DNA of 64,000 nt from Adineta vaga (GCA_021613535.1 CP075496.1:4898001-4962000); one strand, 5' to 3'. Positions 37,803 to 50,628 are shown, counted from the first letter of the stretch. Notes: generated by a model not told the origin, from the letters alone. Numbers and translations: made by a program.

Positions 37803-39623
37803 TTACAATGATTCAATAGTAGATGATTGATTTTCAACAATACCAAGATTATGATGAATGATATCAGCTGATATCACTTGTTCAGGACCACTTGATGTAA
37901 GATGAGTCATATCACTTAGATTATGAAGAACTTTATCGGCTAAATCATATTCATTGACAGGTTCATTTGATTGTTGTTGAGAAGAATTAATAATTTGATG
38001 AATTTTATTTGCAGGTTGAGATAAACGATCATATTGAGCTTGACGTAATCGAACAAGTAATTTCGCATTCTCATCAAGTTTCATATCTAATTGATGTTGA
38101 AGATTTCCATTCATTGCTATTTGTAGTTCAGATTTAACGGAATCATTTGATGAAACATGACCTGAACCATTGGAGAGAACTAAAATCAACTTTTATATCA
38201 ATCTACAACTTTTCAATAATACACCTACCATTAGTATTTGATTCTTGTCCGTCTTTTCCATTTCGTTCATTCGTTAATGAAGATAAAAAACGATCAACAT
38301 AATCCAAAGCGATATCTCCCGAATCTTTAACATAATCAACTAATGAAATGGCATGTTGTGCAGAAAATTCACTTCCATATGTATGAACTAATAAATCTAA
38401 ATCATCTTTGGACAGAGAAGTAAATGATGAATCATATTGTGGTGCATGTGATGAAAATGATCCATAATCAAGAAAATATCTTGGTAATAAATGATTTCGT
38501 TTTTCATTTTCATTAACAATTGGTGTTGTATGTGAATGATAAGACTGGGAAGATGAAGCACCTGTATTTGATGACATATTACTTAATTCACCAATTGTAA
38601 TAGTTCGTGTTTGAGATTGTTGTTGATTAAGATCATCTTGATTAAGAAAACGAAGTGACGTTGTACCATTTGTTCGTTGACAAGATAAAGTATAAGCTGA
38701 TATTGGACGACGTAGACTTAATTTTTCTCGAGTACATTGAGCAGCTTGTTGAGCTTGCGAAAGAATTTCTTCAGGAGATAGTTCTTCGTCTTCTTCTTCA
38801 TCAGCAAGTAATGTTGGTAATTTTTCATAATATTTTGGTAGTTTTAAACCTACTTTTAATTTACGTTGAGTCGATGTTTGATTATCATTTTCATTTATGG
38901 ATGTATCCATTTGTTCTTCATTCGTATGATTGACTACATCGAAACGAAAACCAAATTCTCGTTCGGTCAGATGAGAAAAACATTCCATTGTTCGACGAAG
39001 ATTGACTAATTTCTCTTTTGCCATTAATTTAGTACCTGTCGATAGTAATTTCTTAGCTGCTTGCCAATAAACTGTTTCTTGCCGATTATATTTCATGGCA
39101 TTATTACACATGAGCTCAAAATCAGCAGAAAATTCTAGAATATTGGAATATTCATCATGAGTGATTTTCTTTTTCATAGTAGAAAAATCCATTGGATGTG
39201 TTATAATTTGAGAATAACCAGGTGCAAGCTAAAATATTGAAAATGAACGTGTTTTTTATCGATTATAAATTTGATTCCGTATGTATTTACTTGATCAGTA
39301 ACAGGATATTGAAAGAAACCTTCTTTATCTTTAAGTATTAATGAACGTAGGAGATGATCAAGACATGTATTCAGATTTGTATTATCTTCATTGGAAGATT
39401 TTGGAAAAGATTGTTGAATACGTTTGAATCGATCAGGAACAAATTGATGTTGAGAAGAATTATGTTGATCAGAATTGTTAATGGGAGTTTCCGATTGTTG
39501 TGAGAGGGAATTTTCATCATAATCAGGTACACCAAGTCCGGAATGATTTGATGAATCTTCATTTTCGAAGACAGGTTGACCGCCAACACTAAAACGTGGA
39601 CGTTTTGCACTACGACGACTCAT
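37803..39623 (-). CDS. Bromodomain protein BRD7/BRD9 (SWI/SNF subunit)
   Basis: Three exons (39623-39291, 39228-38229, 38179-37803) give 569 aa (human BRD9 597, BRD7 651). Bromodomain: LILKDKEGFFQYPVTDQLAP, IITHPMDFSTMKKKI, then LMCNNAMKYNRQETVYWQAA; the acetyl-lysine-binding Asn is present in NNAMKYN. Next is the DUF3512 region with VGLKLPKYYEKLPTLL and SLRFLNQDDL, then FLDYGSFSSHAPQYDSSFTS and YGSEFSAQHAISLVDYVKDS. A C-terminal coiled-coil-like part includes DMKLDENAKLLVRLRQAQYD. BRD9 and BRD7 belong to ncBAF and PBAF remodellers. The N-terminus is basic (MSRRSAKRPRFS, a likely NLS). I cannot choose between BRD7 and BRD9 by eye. Confidence 0.88.
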
Positions 39624-42600
39624 GATAATATCAGATTATTCTTCTATTTATTAAAAAATGTATATTATGATTAGTCAACACTCAACAATTGTGTTGTCTC
39701 TGTGTCTTTTATTGTATTGTATGTTATTTACGCGTCGCAGATGCAAAGCTATCTATCTGTTGGCCATATAAAGAACAAAGATACCTCTAAATATACGATA
39801 TTATCGGATAATTTATTTAAATAAAAAATAATTAATTCATTCGTAAATGAAGATGTCATCAGAATTAGTAGAAGAAAAACATTACGTTTGATATTTTTCA
39901 GATGGCGCCACATGACAGCACATCGGTTTAAAGTATTATAGCATTCAAATATTTTATATCTTCACTTTTAAATAATTTCTTCAACAGTTTATCTATGTGA
40001 TTCACTAATTGTTCTTAGTCTTATTTTATAATTCTTCCAGTACTCTAATCAAGTTTCATTCATTCATTGCTTCAATTTGACTAATTCAAAAATGAAACGT
40101 ATCCATCATGAATTTTGTTTTGTCTCTCTGAGATGAAAGTAGTACTAAAATGAGCGTGGATGGTATCTTTATCTGTTCATGCACGCGAGACGATAGAGAT
40201 ATATGTGTGCCTAGCTGTTTTAAAACAAAATAATTTACAGGTAAACGAAATATGAGAAAGACAAATCGATTGTTGACGCCGCCCTTCGCTTTCATTCTTA
40301 TCTGATATGTTCAAAAGAAGCCAAAATTAATTTCACTGGTTATATCTAATGAAGATGAGCAGCGTGATTTATGATCTGTAACTTCGTTTGAACATAGATT
40401 TTCCATCGAGAAAAAAAAGAAAATAAATATCAAATAAGTGTTGACTCTGTCTTTTTATTTTATTTATATCCTTGACAAGATCACGAAGAAAAAAAAGTAG
40501 CATTTTATTCTATTTTGAATATCAACCAAATAAATTTCTATTCTCAAGGACTGTCACTAACTTTTGATTGTTTGATCTCTTTCGGTAAGATGCAATCGAC
40601 CAGTAACAACATAACACATGTCATTTGCGTGTGTATGAATCCTTTGATTGAAATGTGTAACGACTCTTGACTAAACGTGTTAATCATAGAAACTTTCGCT
40701 CCCTCTCTCTTTTTACACTTGTTATTATTGTTTTCATTTGTATGATGACTCTTGAGAGTTTGATGCGCATGTTTAAAATGAAAAGAAAGTTGTAAAATAA
40801 ACGGACATAGAGAAAAAAAGAAAATTACCATTTCAAACGGAAATGAAATGATGCAGAAAGAACATGGAATATAAAACGTTTAGTTCGATTAATTTGTTTA
40901 AATGACATCACGAATTTGTTGCCTATCTTCTCTTCTTTTTTCAATCAAATAACCGAACAAATCATTTCCTTGTGGTATTCAAATAGAATTCAATCGTGCG
41001 TAAAATAGTTGTTGATATCAATATATAGACTTCTCACACCTCATGATTGGTGTTGAAAATTATTGAATGAGCAAATCAAAATGTAAAGAAGAAAAAGAAG
41101 AGAAGTGAACGAGAAAAAATTTATTCCATCATAAAAATCATCGAACATATACATACAATTTACAATCATAAAATCATCATCTTTCCTCGGTCTATAAGCA
41201 TTATGGGTTTCAATAAGCAAAATCATCCAAATTATAACGATGTTTCTTTTACATACAATGACGACACCAGTATTGATGAATGTAAGTTTCTACTTGAAAT
41301 ATAGTTGTGTCTTAGAAATAGAACGAACAGAATATAGAATAGGTGCTATTAGATCCGTTTCTAACAGATGTTGAGAAGTAATTGAAGACGACAATAACAT
41401 GTTCTTCAATAATAGACACTAATCGAAACTTCCTGAAAGACAATCTATCTCTTCTTACTGTTATAATAATTCGTTTATTAGTTGAGAAAAAGAAAAAATC
41501 TTTATCTTTCAATTAAATCTATTTTTTTGTGTCTCTTTTGATCGGCTTCTTTCGTGTTTTTCAATGATCGATTGGATCGTTAGCGGTAAAAAAACGAAGA
41601 TGTGAACAAAAGACAAACTCTAAATAAGCAAACATTGACATGTGAAAGTGAATTGATGCTACTGCTGCGTTGATTTTTTATAACAGTTACACATATGTGA
41701 GAAAAATGATTGAAGTTAGTGAGATGTTAAACTGTTTTGTTATTTTATTTTTATTTTTATGTTCGATTCGATCATCGACTAAAACGATTGAGTTTCTTTT
41801 TCGTTCGTTATGAAAGTCAATTTTGTTTTAATGTTTAACCTTTACAGATCAATTATAAATGCCATCATATTAATGTGCCAATCGTTTCTTTGCATAATAG
41901 TCAAGTGTCGAGAAAATGAAGATACTAAACTACGTACTTTCTTCGATAGAGTTTGTCACGCGCACAGAAAAAAAGAAATATGAATAGAAGAGAGTATGCA
42001 ATCCCTGAAGTCTCTTTGCTAATATATAAATAGGTAGAGAGAGAGAGAGAGAGAGAGAATGAGTAATTGACTTTGATCTTTTGATAGTAAAGTAATCTAA
42101 TAATAAATGGCATATGAAATCAATCTGAATAACAGACACCTGCGTGTTTAATCAATACAAAAACTATGTTTAATGAGATTAGAAGAGAACAAAAAATAAT
42201 CATATTTTTCTTCTTCTTTTTTTTTAAATAAAAGAACGGAAAACGATTTGTTTTAAACGATCGTAAGGCGGAGATCAGGTGAAAACGTGTGATTATCTAT
42301 CGTTGATTAACGACATACCATTTTGTGGCTTGAGGCAATCTAAAATGAATGTTTATTGACCCTTAAAAATGTAAAATGGACATCTATAACTATCGCGTGT
42401 ATATTCAATTGTCGAATGTTCGATTTGATTTTCGTTGAAAGAAAACAAACGTTTGTCAAAAAAACAAAAAAAAGGGCGGACTCGAAATGATGATACTTAG
42501 GCCAATTAGCCGCATCCGATATTCGAAGACAGTAACAACGACATTTATATTCGACTTTCTAGTGATTTCTTTACAGTTTTATTTATAATATGTCTCATCT

Positions 42601-43060
42601 CTATTGTTCATGCAAAGTCTTATCCGTTTGACGAGACAATATCTGTTTACATTAAGTCCGATTTTCCTGAAGAAATAAACTGTTAATTATGCTTCTCATT
42701 GTTCACACCTCACGTTCATTCTATATTTAATGATATTAGCAATTATTTGCTTTCTTTTTCTTCCTCATCGACTTGATCAAATTAAAACAACGACGAATAG
42801 TTGACCAGTCATTGTTCTTAATGATCGTCGTCTTATTCTTCTCTCTTTCTCTCTCTTTAATCAACCAATCGAAAATCATTTTATTTCTTTCTCTCTTTTT
42901 CACATTCAATTATTGATCGAAGAGAACGAATAATCGTCAGGAGAACGCGCATGATAATGAAGATGAGAGAGAGAGAGAGAACGAAAAAAAATCTAAAGAG
43001 AGAATAAGAGAAATCGTCGACAACTGATAATCGAATATTTCATTTGAAGAAATAATAACC
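39624..43060. other. 3.4 kb gene-free region upstream of evx
   Basis: No convincing coding frame on either strand. It holds GA-rich tracts at 42036-42058 and 42965-42980. It lies between the divergent BRD7/9 and evx start sites and probably carries evx cis-regulatory elements, as expected for a developmental homeobox gene; no specific binding site is claimed. A homeodomain-like TAAT core recurs here, but at AT-rich background it means little. Confidence 0.5.
42036..42058. repeat. (GA)n tract upstream of evx
   Basis: About eleven GA units roughly 1 kb upstream of the evx start codon; a second short GA run lies at 42965-42980, about 80 bp from the start. Confidence 0.85.
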
Positions 43061-43924
43061 ATGATGTTAGGTAGTAATAGCTCATCAACATATCTATTAG
43101 GATCTAATTCACGAATACTTTCGGAAGAAAGTTTTTCGGATGATAATGGTAGGATGATATAAAGTTTAAATATGTATTATTATTCTTTTATCTTTTTGCA
43201 TTAGATGATTTAACAAATTCAAATGGAAATTTAACAAATCATATGAATAATAATATGAATTCATGTAATTCAAATGATGATAATATTCGTCGATATCGAA
43301 CAGCTTTCTCACGTGAACAATTAGCACGACTTGAAAAAGAATTTCTTCGAGAAAATTATGTTAGTCGACCAAGACGTTGTGAATTAGCAGCAGAATTACA
43401 ATTGCCAGAATCAACAATTAAGGTAAAAATTTCAATGAAATCCAGATCAATGAAATCATTGAAAGTATTGTTTTCATTAGGTTTGGTTTCAAAATCGACG
43501 AATGAAAGATAAAAGACAAAAACTTGCATTTGCTTGGCCAGGTTATCCTGGTGATCCATTCTCATATTTTTCCTATATGTATGCTGTTGCTGCCTCAGGT
43601 TATTCTTCTCCTGCTTCTCATGCTCCAAATCAATCAGGTATAAATCCTATTATTCCTTCAATAAATCCATTAGCAACAACTCCTGTTCGATTAGCACCTA
43701 CAAAAACTCGCTCTATCTCTACGACACACTTACTTAATGGATCAACAGATACAGTAACATCATATTCATCAGCATCATCACCAACATCATCCAGTTCATC
43801 ACCTAAACATACTCACATACAACATTCACCTGTTAAACCAACGATTAATTTTGCTTTACCAGCTATGGGTTTAGCATCATTTTTACCCAATGCAGTGAAT
43901 GACTCAGCAACTACAAATTCTTAA
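43061..43924 (+). CDS. evx: Even-skipped-class homeobox transcription factor
   Basis: Three exons (43061-43148, 43205-43422, 43481-43924) give 249 aa. The homeodomain spans exons 2-3: [46 protein letters not shown] then [20 protein letters not shown]. The RYRTAF..RE start, the [13 protein letters not shown] stretch and the WP after helix 3 are diagnostic of Evx. An intron splits the homeobox between residues 46 and 47 (K|V), the position shared by many Evx genes. N-terminus is Ser/Asn-rich; the C-terminal part has an Ala/Ser/Pro-rich low-complexity region. Evx proteins are nuclear repressors in posterior and neural patterning. The C-terminal Groucho motif of Evx was not identified. Confidence 0.94.
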
Positions 43925-44609
43925 GAAACGAACATCTTCATTCTTCTCATATATTCTAGTCGAACAATGATTTTTTTTCTTCTTGGCCGTTCAAATCGAT
44001 ATTGTATAATAAAAATAAACAAACATTGATTTCTTTTTCTCTTTTGCCTTTGTCTTGTGTTTCATTTCAATTATCGTAAATAATAATAAAATTTACCTAT
44101 CGTAACACTTAATAAGAAAAAGAAGAGCTTTTCTGTCGGCATCCTTGTTGATCGCATCATCATCATGTCATCTATGATGAAGAGTTTTCTCTCCGATGTA
44201 TCATTAGTCAATTGCTTGTTAATCACCATGTTCACTCTTCTCATGTAATAATCAATAAATTCTATCATTTTTCAATGGATAAAAGAACGAACGACATAAA
44301 TCTTATCAATCACTTCTTTCACTCATTTGAGTTAAAATGTGTTCATATTAAAATATGAACAACGAAAAGGTGCCAATTGATAACGGCACACATCGTAAAA
44401 AACTAAAGAATTAAACAATCTCTTTCATGTTTCTATCAATACTTGAAACATCTAAGTGAAGTTTTATGATATTTTCTTCAATTTTTACATCATTATTATT
44501 ATCATTGATTTCTTTTGTCTGTTACCTTTCTCTTGAATGTTTATTTTCTCATTTAAAATAACAATAAAAAGAACAACAACAATGATAAAATCAGTTTTTT
44601 TTCTCGTCT
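43925..44609. other. Intergenic, evx to SRP9 (convergent)
   Basis: 685 bp. AATAAA-type polyadenylation signals occur just after evx (near 44010). No gene seen. Confidence 0.5.
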
Positions 44610-44837
44610 TCACGCTTCTTTTGATGCCATATGACGTAAAAGACTTGCCATAAATTTCTCCGCCTTTTTCACATCTTGAGCATATTTTGTTTTATATTGT
44701 AGACAAGTTCGATTATCAGTTAAACGTAATATCAACTTTTCATTACGATATTTCAGACAAAGACGACAACCCATTGGATCATTGAGATAGAGTCGTTCAG
44801 CTTGCTTAGCAAATTCTTCCCACGATTGGATAAACAT
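44610..44837 (-). CDS. SRP9: Signal recognition particle 9 kDa protein
   Basis: A single-exon 75-aa protein (human 86). It shows QSWEEFAKQAERLYLNDPMG, CLKYRNEKLILRLTDNRTCL, YKTKYAQDVKKAEKF and ends LLRHMASKEA. Each block matches metazoan SRP9 in order and spacing. SRP9 pairs with SRP14 to form the Alu domain of the cytosolic signal recognition particle and slows elongation during ER targeting. The start MFIQSWEEF is the right length for the family. No intron; no frame break. It is convergent with evx. Confidence 0.9.
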   Translation of the reverse strand: MFIQSWEEFAKQAERLYLNDPMGCRLCLKYRNEKLILRLTDNRTCLQYKTKYAQDVKKAEKFMASLLRHMASKEA

Positions 44838-45145
44838 CTGAAGAAATGTGAATATGCATACAGATATATATGAAGAAAGAAGTTATTCGTATAATCCTTT
44901 TTGTTTTGTTGTGTGTATGTGTGTGTGTATTTACTGTTAAGAACACAAGACAAAAAAAAATGAAGAGAATGATAAAAAGAAAAAGTTCTCATTCTGATGT
45001 ATCGATCTGAATGGATGAAACTAAAATAACTACAGAAAGAAATTATCTGAGAGTAGACAAGTACAAGATAGTAATATGATTACTTTATTTTCAACAAAAA
45101 AGACAGACTGAGAAAGAAGAAGACAAAAGAAAGTGAAATTAATCA

Positions 45146-45165
45146 TACACACACACACACACACA
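45146..45165. repeat. (AC)n microsatellite
   Basis: About ten AC units in the SRP9-tropomyosin spacer (44838-45330); otherwise that 490-bp spacer shows nothing. Confidence 0.85.
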
Positions 45166-45330
45166 TAGAAATACACGATGATGATGATGATCATATATTG
45201 ACAATTAGACAAACTGAGATTGTGTTCTAATAATAGTATAAGAAAAAGAAAAAGAAAAACTTGTTTGCGAATGAATGTATGACAGATAAGAAAAGTATTG
45301 ACGAGAAAAAATGTTCATAATGATGATAAT

Positions 45331-46850
45331 TTAAAGTAATTGTAAATCGGAAAAACAACGTTCCATTTCATTTTGAAGATTTTTACAGCGATCACGTTCG
45401 GTTTGTAATTCTTCTAAAAAAAGTGCAAAAGAAAATATTTTATTAATTATTCATTTCATATTGAATAGTTTTAATCCGATCCTGTCATTTTCATTCTCTC
45501 CTATTCATTGTTTAAATCTTCAACTTTGAAATAAATGATGCAGAAAATTTAATATGTTAAAACGATGTAGATGAATATAAATTGTTTTTGAAATAAGCGT
45601 GTTAATAACCATATCATAACGTCTCTCGTGATTTCTCATTACAAACCTTCAAGTGTATCCACTTCACGCTGTAGTCGTTGAACTTGTTTGGTAGAATATT
45701 CGGCGCGATTTTCAGCCTAGACATGCAAACACAGCAATCAAAAATCATGCGGGTAGGAACAAAACAAAGACATAACAATGAAAGAAATCCTCTATTGAAA
45801 AGTACCTGCAAGATATTCTACTACTTTTTGTAGATCATATCGTTCAACAAAAACGAGATCTGATCGTCGTTCAGCCTATTAGGATTTCTTCCAAAAAAGA
45901 TAACTCACAAAAAGAATATTTCATCACTTACGTCTTTTAAATGTTGAGTAAGACGACGAACTTGATCTTCAGATATTTGCTCTTTATTTTGTGCCTATGA
46001 GAAAGAAAAATTCACAGAATTGTAGATTTAAATTTAAAAATTAGTTTTGACTGTCTTACATCGTCAATACGAGCTAAGAATGATTTTAATTGATGATGAA
46101 GATTTTTCATTTCTTGTTCCAATTCAAGACATCGTCTGTAGATAAGAAAAATAGTCAACTATTAGAATTTTGTTTTGAAGGATTTAACTTACGTTTCGGC
46201 TCGTTTAGCACGTTCTTCTGATTTTTCCAATTCATTTTCTTGAATTAATAATTTTCGTGCAACTTCATCATATTTCTTATCCGATTCTGCTGCAAGTGCC
46301 CGAGCTTCTTTTAATTGCACTTCAAGTATTTCTGTACGATCACTACCAAGATTTAATTGATTTTCTAACATTTTTCTTGATCTGTAAAAAAGAAATGTTA
46401 TTCTTATAATTCAAAATCCGAGAAAATAAACTTCACTGACCGTTCTCGTTCATCAGCTGTATGTGATGCTTCCTCGAGTTTAGTGGTTGTTTGTGTTAAA
46501 CGTTCTTCTGTTCGTTCGAGTTGTTCTTCAAATGAATGAAGTTTACGGGTTAATTGACTAACATCAGTATCTGCCTATGAAATCGAATAATAAAACTTAA
46601 GTTTAATCAAAGAAGAATTCAATGAAGAAAATGTTCAACATACAACTTCTCGGCCATGTCGTTCTTTTTCTAATTCTTTTCGTGCACGTTCTAAATCATC
46701 TTTAACTTGTTCAAGTTCATCACGTAATTGTTGCATTTTTTTTCGTAATGCATCAGCTGCTGCATTGTTCACTGTGGAACGTTGTAATGTACCCATAACA
46801 TTACTTGAATTAGCTTGAGCTGATGGTGATGTTGGAAGAAAACTTGACAT
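45331..46850 (-). CDS. TPM: Tropomyosin, with mutually exclusive exon pair
   Basis: Coiled-coil actin-filament protein. Exons: 46850-46647 (204 bp), a 134-bp exon, a 189-bp exon, a 76-bp exon, a 63-bp exon, 45875-45806 (70 bp, X), 45716-45647 (70 bp, Y), 45413-45331 (83 bp). With one of X or Y the protein is 272 aa (819 bp in frame). Family motifs: LRDELEQVKDDLERARKELE, VQLKEARALAAESDKKYDEV, LEKSEERAKRAETRCLELEQ, DQVRRLTQHLKDAE. X (AERRSDLVFVERYDLQKVVE) and Y (AENRAEYSTKQVQRLQREVD) are alternatives for the segment just before the last exon. If both were used, the join reads GGC TGA: an immediate stop. The N-terminus (MSSFLPTSPSAQANSS) is unlike the high-molecular-weight muscle form, so this may be the short-isoform start, or an upstream exon was missed. 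Confidence 0.88.
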
Positions 46851-49000
46851 GATAAATATGTTTTACGGTTTCTATTTAATAATAAGACTAATATTCAGTC
46901 TATTTATTATGCATCTGAAAGAATGATAATAATGTGTATGGTATGAAAAAAATGAAATCGAATAATTTTTCTTTTCAAAAAATAAACAAACAAAATTAGC
47001 CAATCGGTCGATGGAATGGTAGCGACATCACTAGAGTGCAGAATCATTCGGAAAAAAATATATCGATTTAAAGAACATAACCGGAAATGTTGGTTACGTA
47101 GTTTAATAAGAAATCTGTTGATCTTCTACAGATGTTGACTTTTTTTTCATCTAAAAAGACCTTTTGTTTTTGTTTTGAAGAGAAAGAAAAATCTTATCGT
47201 TGATAATAATTTTCTTTTCGATGATGATGATGATGATGTAATAATATGAATCCAAAAGAAAAACATTCTAATGAAAAAAGTCAATCAACTTACGTATAAT
47301 TCAATGAATTCTTTACAAATATACATTGTCTAGTTGAATAAAAGAGAAAAATAACGGAAAGAAGAAGAAGAAGAAGAGTCAAGTTGTGTTTGACTTGGAA
47401 TCATCATCACCCATCCATCATCGCTGTCTCAACGAACGAAGAAAAGGAGAAAAAGAAAGACTGAACCAAACGATCTACTACTCATAATCATTGTTGTATC
47501 GATAAAAGCAGAGGGGGCAAGCAACTTACTCTTCACCATATGTACACCGATAAGGGCTTGTTTTGGTCGTTGTCCTTCCGTTCGTTCTTCTTTCTATGTC
47601 TTATTCTTTTCTTTTTTCCTTTTTCTCTCTCTCTCACGCATGTACTACCATTATTACTACGCAAGAAATAAGAAGTTTGCAACAGCACATATGTAGATTA
47701 GCTTCTTTTTTTATCATCGATAATAGAAGAGAAGAAGAAGAAGAAGAAAAAAGGAGACGCTTGCGTGAGTCAATGACCGACCACTGGTACTAAACAATCA
47801 TCTTATGCACGTTCTTTTTTTCTTTTTTTACTTCTGTTCAATTGACGAAAAAGCTCAGAAAAGAAAAAAAGCAGCTTACATGCAAGTGAATTGAACACAT
47901 ATGAAGAAACTTACTCAGTTTGTTGACGCGTACATGCGTAATCATAATACATGTCCTCACAACGAGAAAAAAAAGAGAAACGAAGGCAACATGAGTGACG
48001 AGAAGAAAAAATGTTACATATAAAATCGTATTTTATGTGTGTATGCATATATATATATATATACGAGCATATTCGGCACTATCGCATTGCTGATACATAG
48101 ATATTGAAGGAATTTGATGTTGGCAACATTATTATTACACACTCCTACTCTTATTTTCATCATTCAGCCTACACATTAAAAAACGTGTTGCTATTCGCTG
48201 CGTTATCAGAACGTGACATTTGACGAAGTAAATGAAATTTCAGTTCCTCTCTCTCTCCCTCTCTTACATCTGTATATACATGATCATGACATCGGCGGGC
48301 TTTTTTACATATATATATGTATATATACCTATACTAATAAACGAAAATGTACATTTATAATCGAAACAACGCGATGTACATAATTCAAGGATGGTTATAA
48401 ATAATAGGACTGACCTCTTCGTACTGATATGATTATTTGCATAAATATTTTCACCATCAATCGAATGTGTTAATACTTGAATGAATGAATGAATGAATGA
48501 ATGAAGGAACGAATAGACAGAAGCCGAATAAACTGAAATCGCACGTCAAAATGGAACAGTGACACTTTAACGAATACATCGAACAAAAAAGAATCCATAA
48601 CAAAACTTGTTCTTGTCTAGTCCAGATAATAAAATCAAGAAATCTTATTGATTTTAATCAAGGTTTTCAAAACAAAAGAGTCGATGAAGATGAGACCTTC
48701 CGTTTCGTTTTTTTTCAATGTACATCGATTACATTTATACGGCGCGTTTTTTTTAAGGTTACATTAGAAATACCTTTTCTCATTGAAAGAAAAAAAACGG
48801 AAGGAGAAAAGAAGAGATGTAAAAATAAATTATTTATTGTTGCTTCAAGTCTAAAAATGATAATAAGAACAAAAACAATACGACTAAATCTCGACTATTG
48901 ACAAGAAGATGATTGTTCTATTGCCCGGTGGTAAAATTATTGATTATAAACGTTTTTTGTTTTGTAATTTTTTCTTTCCGGATATTTAGGCAAAAACTTA
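46851..49000. other. Gene-free 2.1 kb stretch between tropomyosin and protease
   Basis: Low-complexity sequence with GAA-rich tracts (near 47360 and 47731-47757), an AT microsatellite (48047-48063) and a GAAT-type repeat (48480-48504). Divergent promoters for tropomyosin and the protease should lie here. A 76-codon frame at 47563 is purine/pyrimidine low-complexity and not taken as a gene. Confidence 0.5.
48480..48504. repeat. (GAAT)n microsatellite
   Basis: About six tandem GAAT units upstream of the protease gene. Confidence 0.8.
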
Positions 49001-50628
49001 ATGCTAGTTGTAATCGTTTTAATAAATTCTTTGCCAAATGTTATCCTAACTGATTGTCCATTATTACGTAGTTTTATCAATGATACCGGTATTCTTTCGG
49101 TGAATAAAATGATATTAACACATTCGGAATCAACTATTCAATGTCAATGGTTAATAGTTGGTTCAACACATCAGGTTATATAATTTCTTCTTGTTCATTT
49201 TTTTGTTTTATAATCAAAAGTTTTAATTACATAGCGTATTGTTGTCGAATTCGATTATATATTAATTCCTGTTCCAATCGAAGAATATTTAACAGCACGT
49301 TGTCAACGTGCTTCAATTAATTTATGGACACCAGGATTAGAACATGAAAAGGTTCAATTATGTGGTGATCGTCGTCATATTCGAGTAGGTGGAGTAGGAC
49401 AAACATTGATGGTTCAACTACAGATTAATGATAGAAAACTTGATGTAAGTTTTCATATGCATTATCAACTTATTCAAATAGAACGTAAAGTGTTTTGTTT
49501 TCATCAATCATTTGTTTATTTAATTGATTTGTTTTGTTATTAAGAAGCATTAAGTACACCATCTTATTTGAGTAATCCATCGAAAGTATCAACAGAAACC
49601 TATGCTGGTAACTAATATGATTTCAAAATTTCTCTACACAAAGATTTGATTCTTTCAAATAGAATGTGGAATAACTTCGATCAAAGATTCTACAAGTTTT
49701 CGACGAGTTTCTAGTCGTATTGTTGGTGGTCGTCAAGCAGTACCACATAGTCATCCATGGCAAGTTCTTCTTAATATCTATGGCAAATTTTGCGGAGGTT
49801 AGATTTAATTTACTCTATTTATTTTATGTTTCGTATGTTTCATTTAGCTGCTGTTCTGAATACCAATTGGATCATAACTGCAGCACATTGTGTCAATGGG
49901 TATTTTTCTTTTCAACGCATAAAAATCAATATTACTCTCTATTCAATATAGAACCAATCCAGGGAATGTTTCAGCAGAGTTCGGTATTCATGATCGATAT
50001 ATTACAGAACAATCACGAATAACAAGAAAGATCAAACGAATTGTTGTTGTATGTATTCATTCGAATCGTTTTATTTTTCGTTATGTACAATTAAGTTCTG
50101 ATTTTTTAAATAGTATCCATCCTATTATGGTAAATCTACTCGTTGGATGCATGATATTGCTTTACTTGAACTATCCGAATCACTCGTATTTAATTCATAT
50201 ATTCGATCGATTTGTATTTCATCAATTCGTGATTTTGTGCATGTTGGTAAGCGAACATTGGTGACAGGCTGGGGAGAAACTCAAGGTACGGGAAATTTCC
50301 GATATTTACGTGAAGTAGAAGTACCTATTCAATCGAATGATCAATGTGGTCTGGAGAGCACTCTTTGGTCGACAACTTTTTGTGCAGGTTTTTGTGCAAA
50401 TTCAACTTGTGATGCATGTCAAGTATGTTTCTGCCGAGGAAAATAACGATTGAAAATAAATTTTTAAATGATTTGTAGGGTGATTCAGGTGGACCAATGA
50501 TTGTTTTACATAAAGATCGTTGGCATTTAGTTGGATTAATATCATGGGGTTTTAGTTGTGCTGGTCTTGGTGTATATACAAAAATATCTTATTATACTGA
50601 ATGGATTACAAAAATTGTTTATCGTTAA
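49001..50628 (+). CDS. Secreted CUB-domain trypsin-like serine protease, one frame break in linker
   Basis: Starts with a signal peptide ([20 protein letters not shown]), then a CUB-like domain ([20 protein letters not shown]; ending near [20 protein letters not shown]). The linker ends at [16 protein letters not shown], where IVGG is the activation site. The S1 protease domain has [11 protein letters not shown] (His), [12 protein letters not shown] (Asp) and [15 protein letters not shown] (Ser, with Asp at the S1 pocket: trypsin-like Arg/Lys cleavage), then [17 protein letters not shown]. Introns are short; the last precedes GDSGG. Oddity: exon 2 ends in phase 0 at 49444, but the next block (near 49548, [18 protein letters not shown]) reads only one base off with the available AG acceptors. 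So the linker needs a non-canonical splice or has a 1-base change. Catalytic triad intact. Confidence 0.8.

Noticed and set aside
43356-43628. 90-codon minus-strand frame antisense to evx
   Set aside because: Antisense shadow of the homeobox exon, with no family resemblance.
47563-47793. 76-codon frame in the tropomyosin-protease spacer
   Set aside because: Made of CT-rich then GAA-rich tracts; no family signal or splice support.
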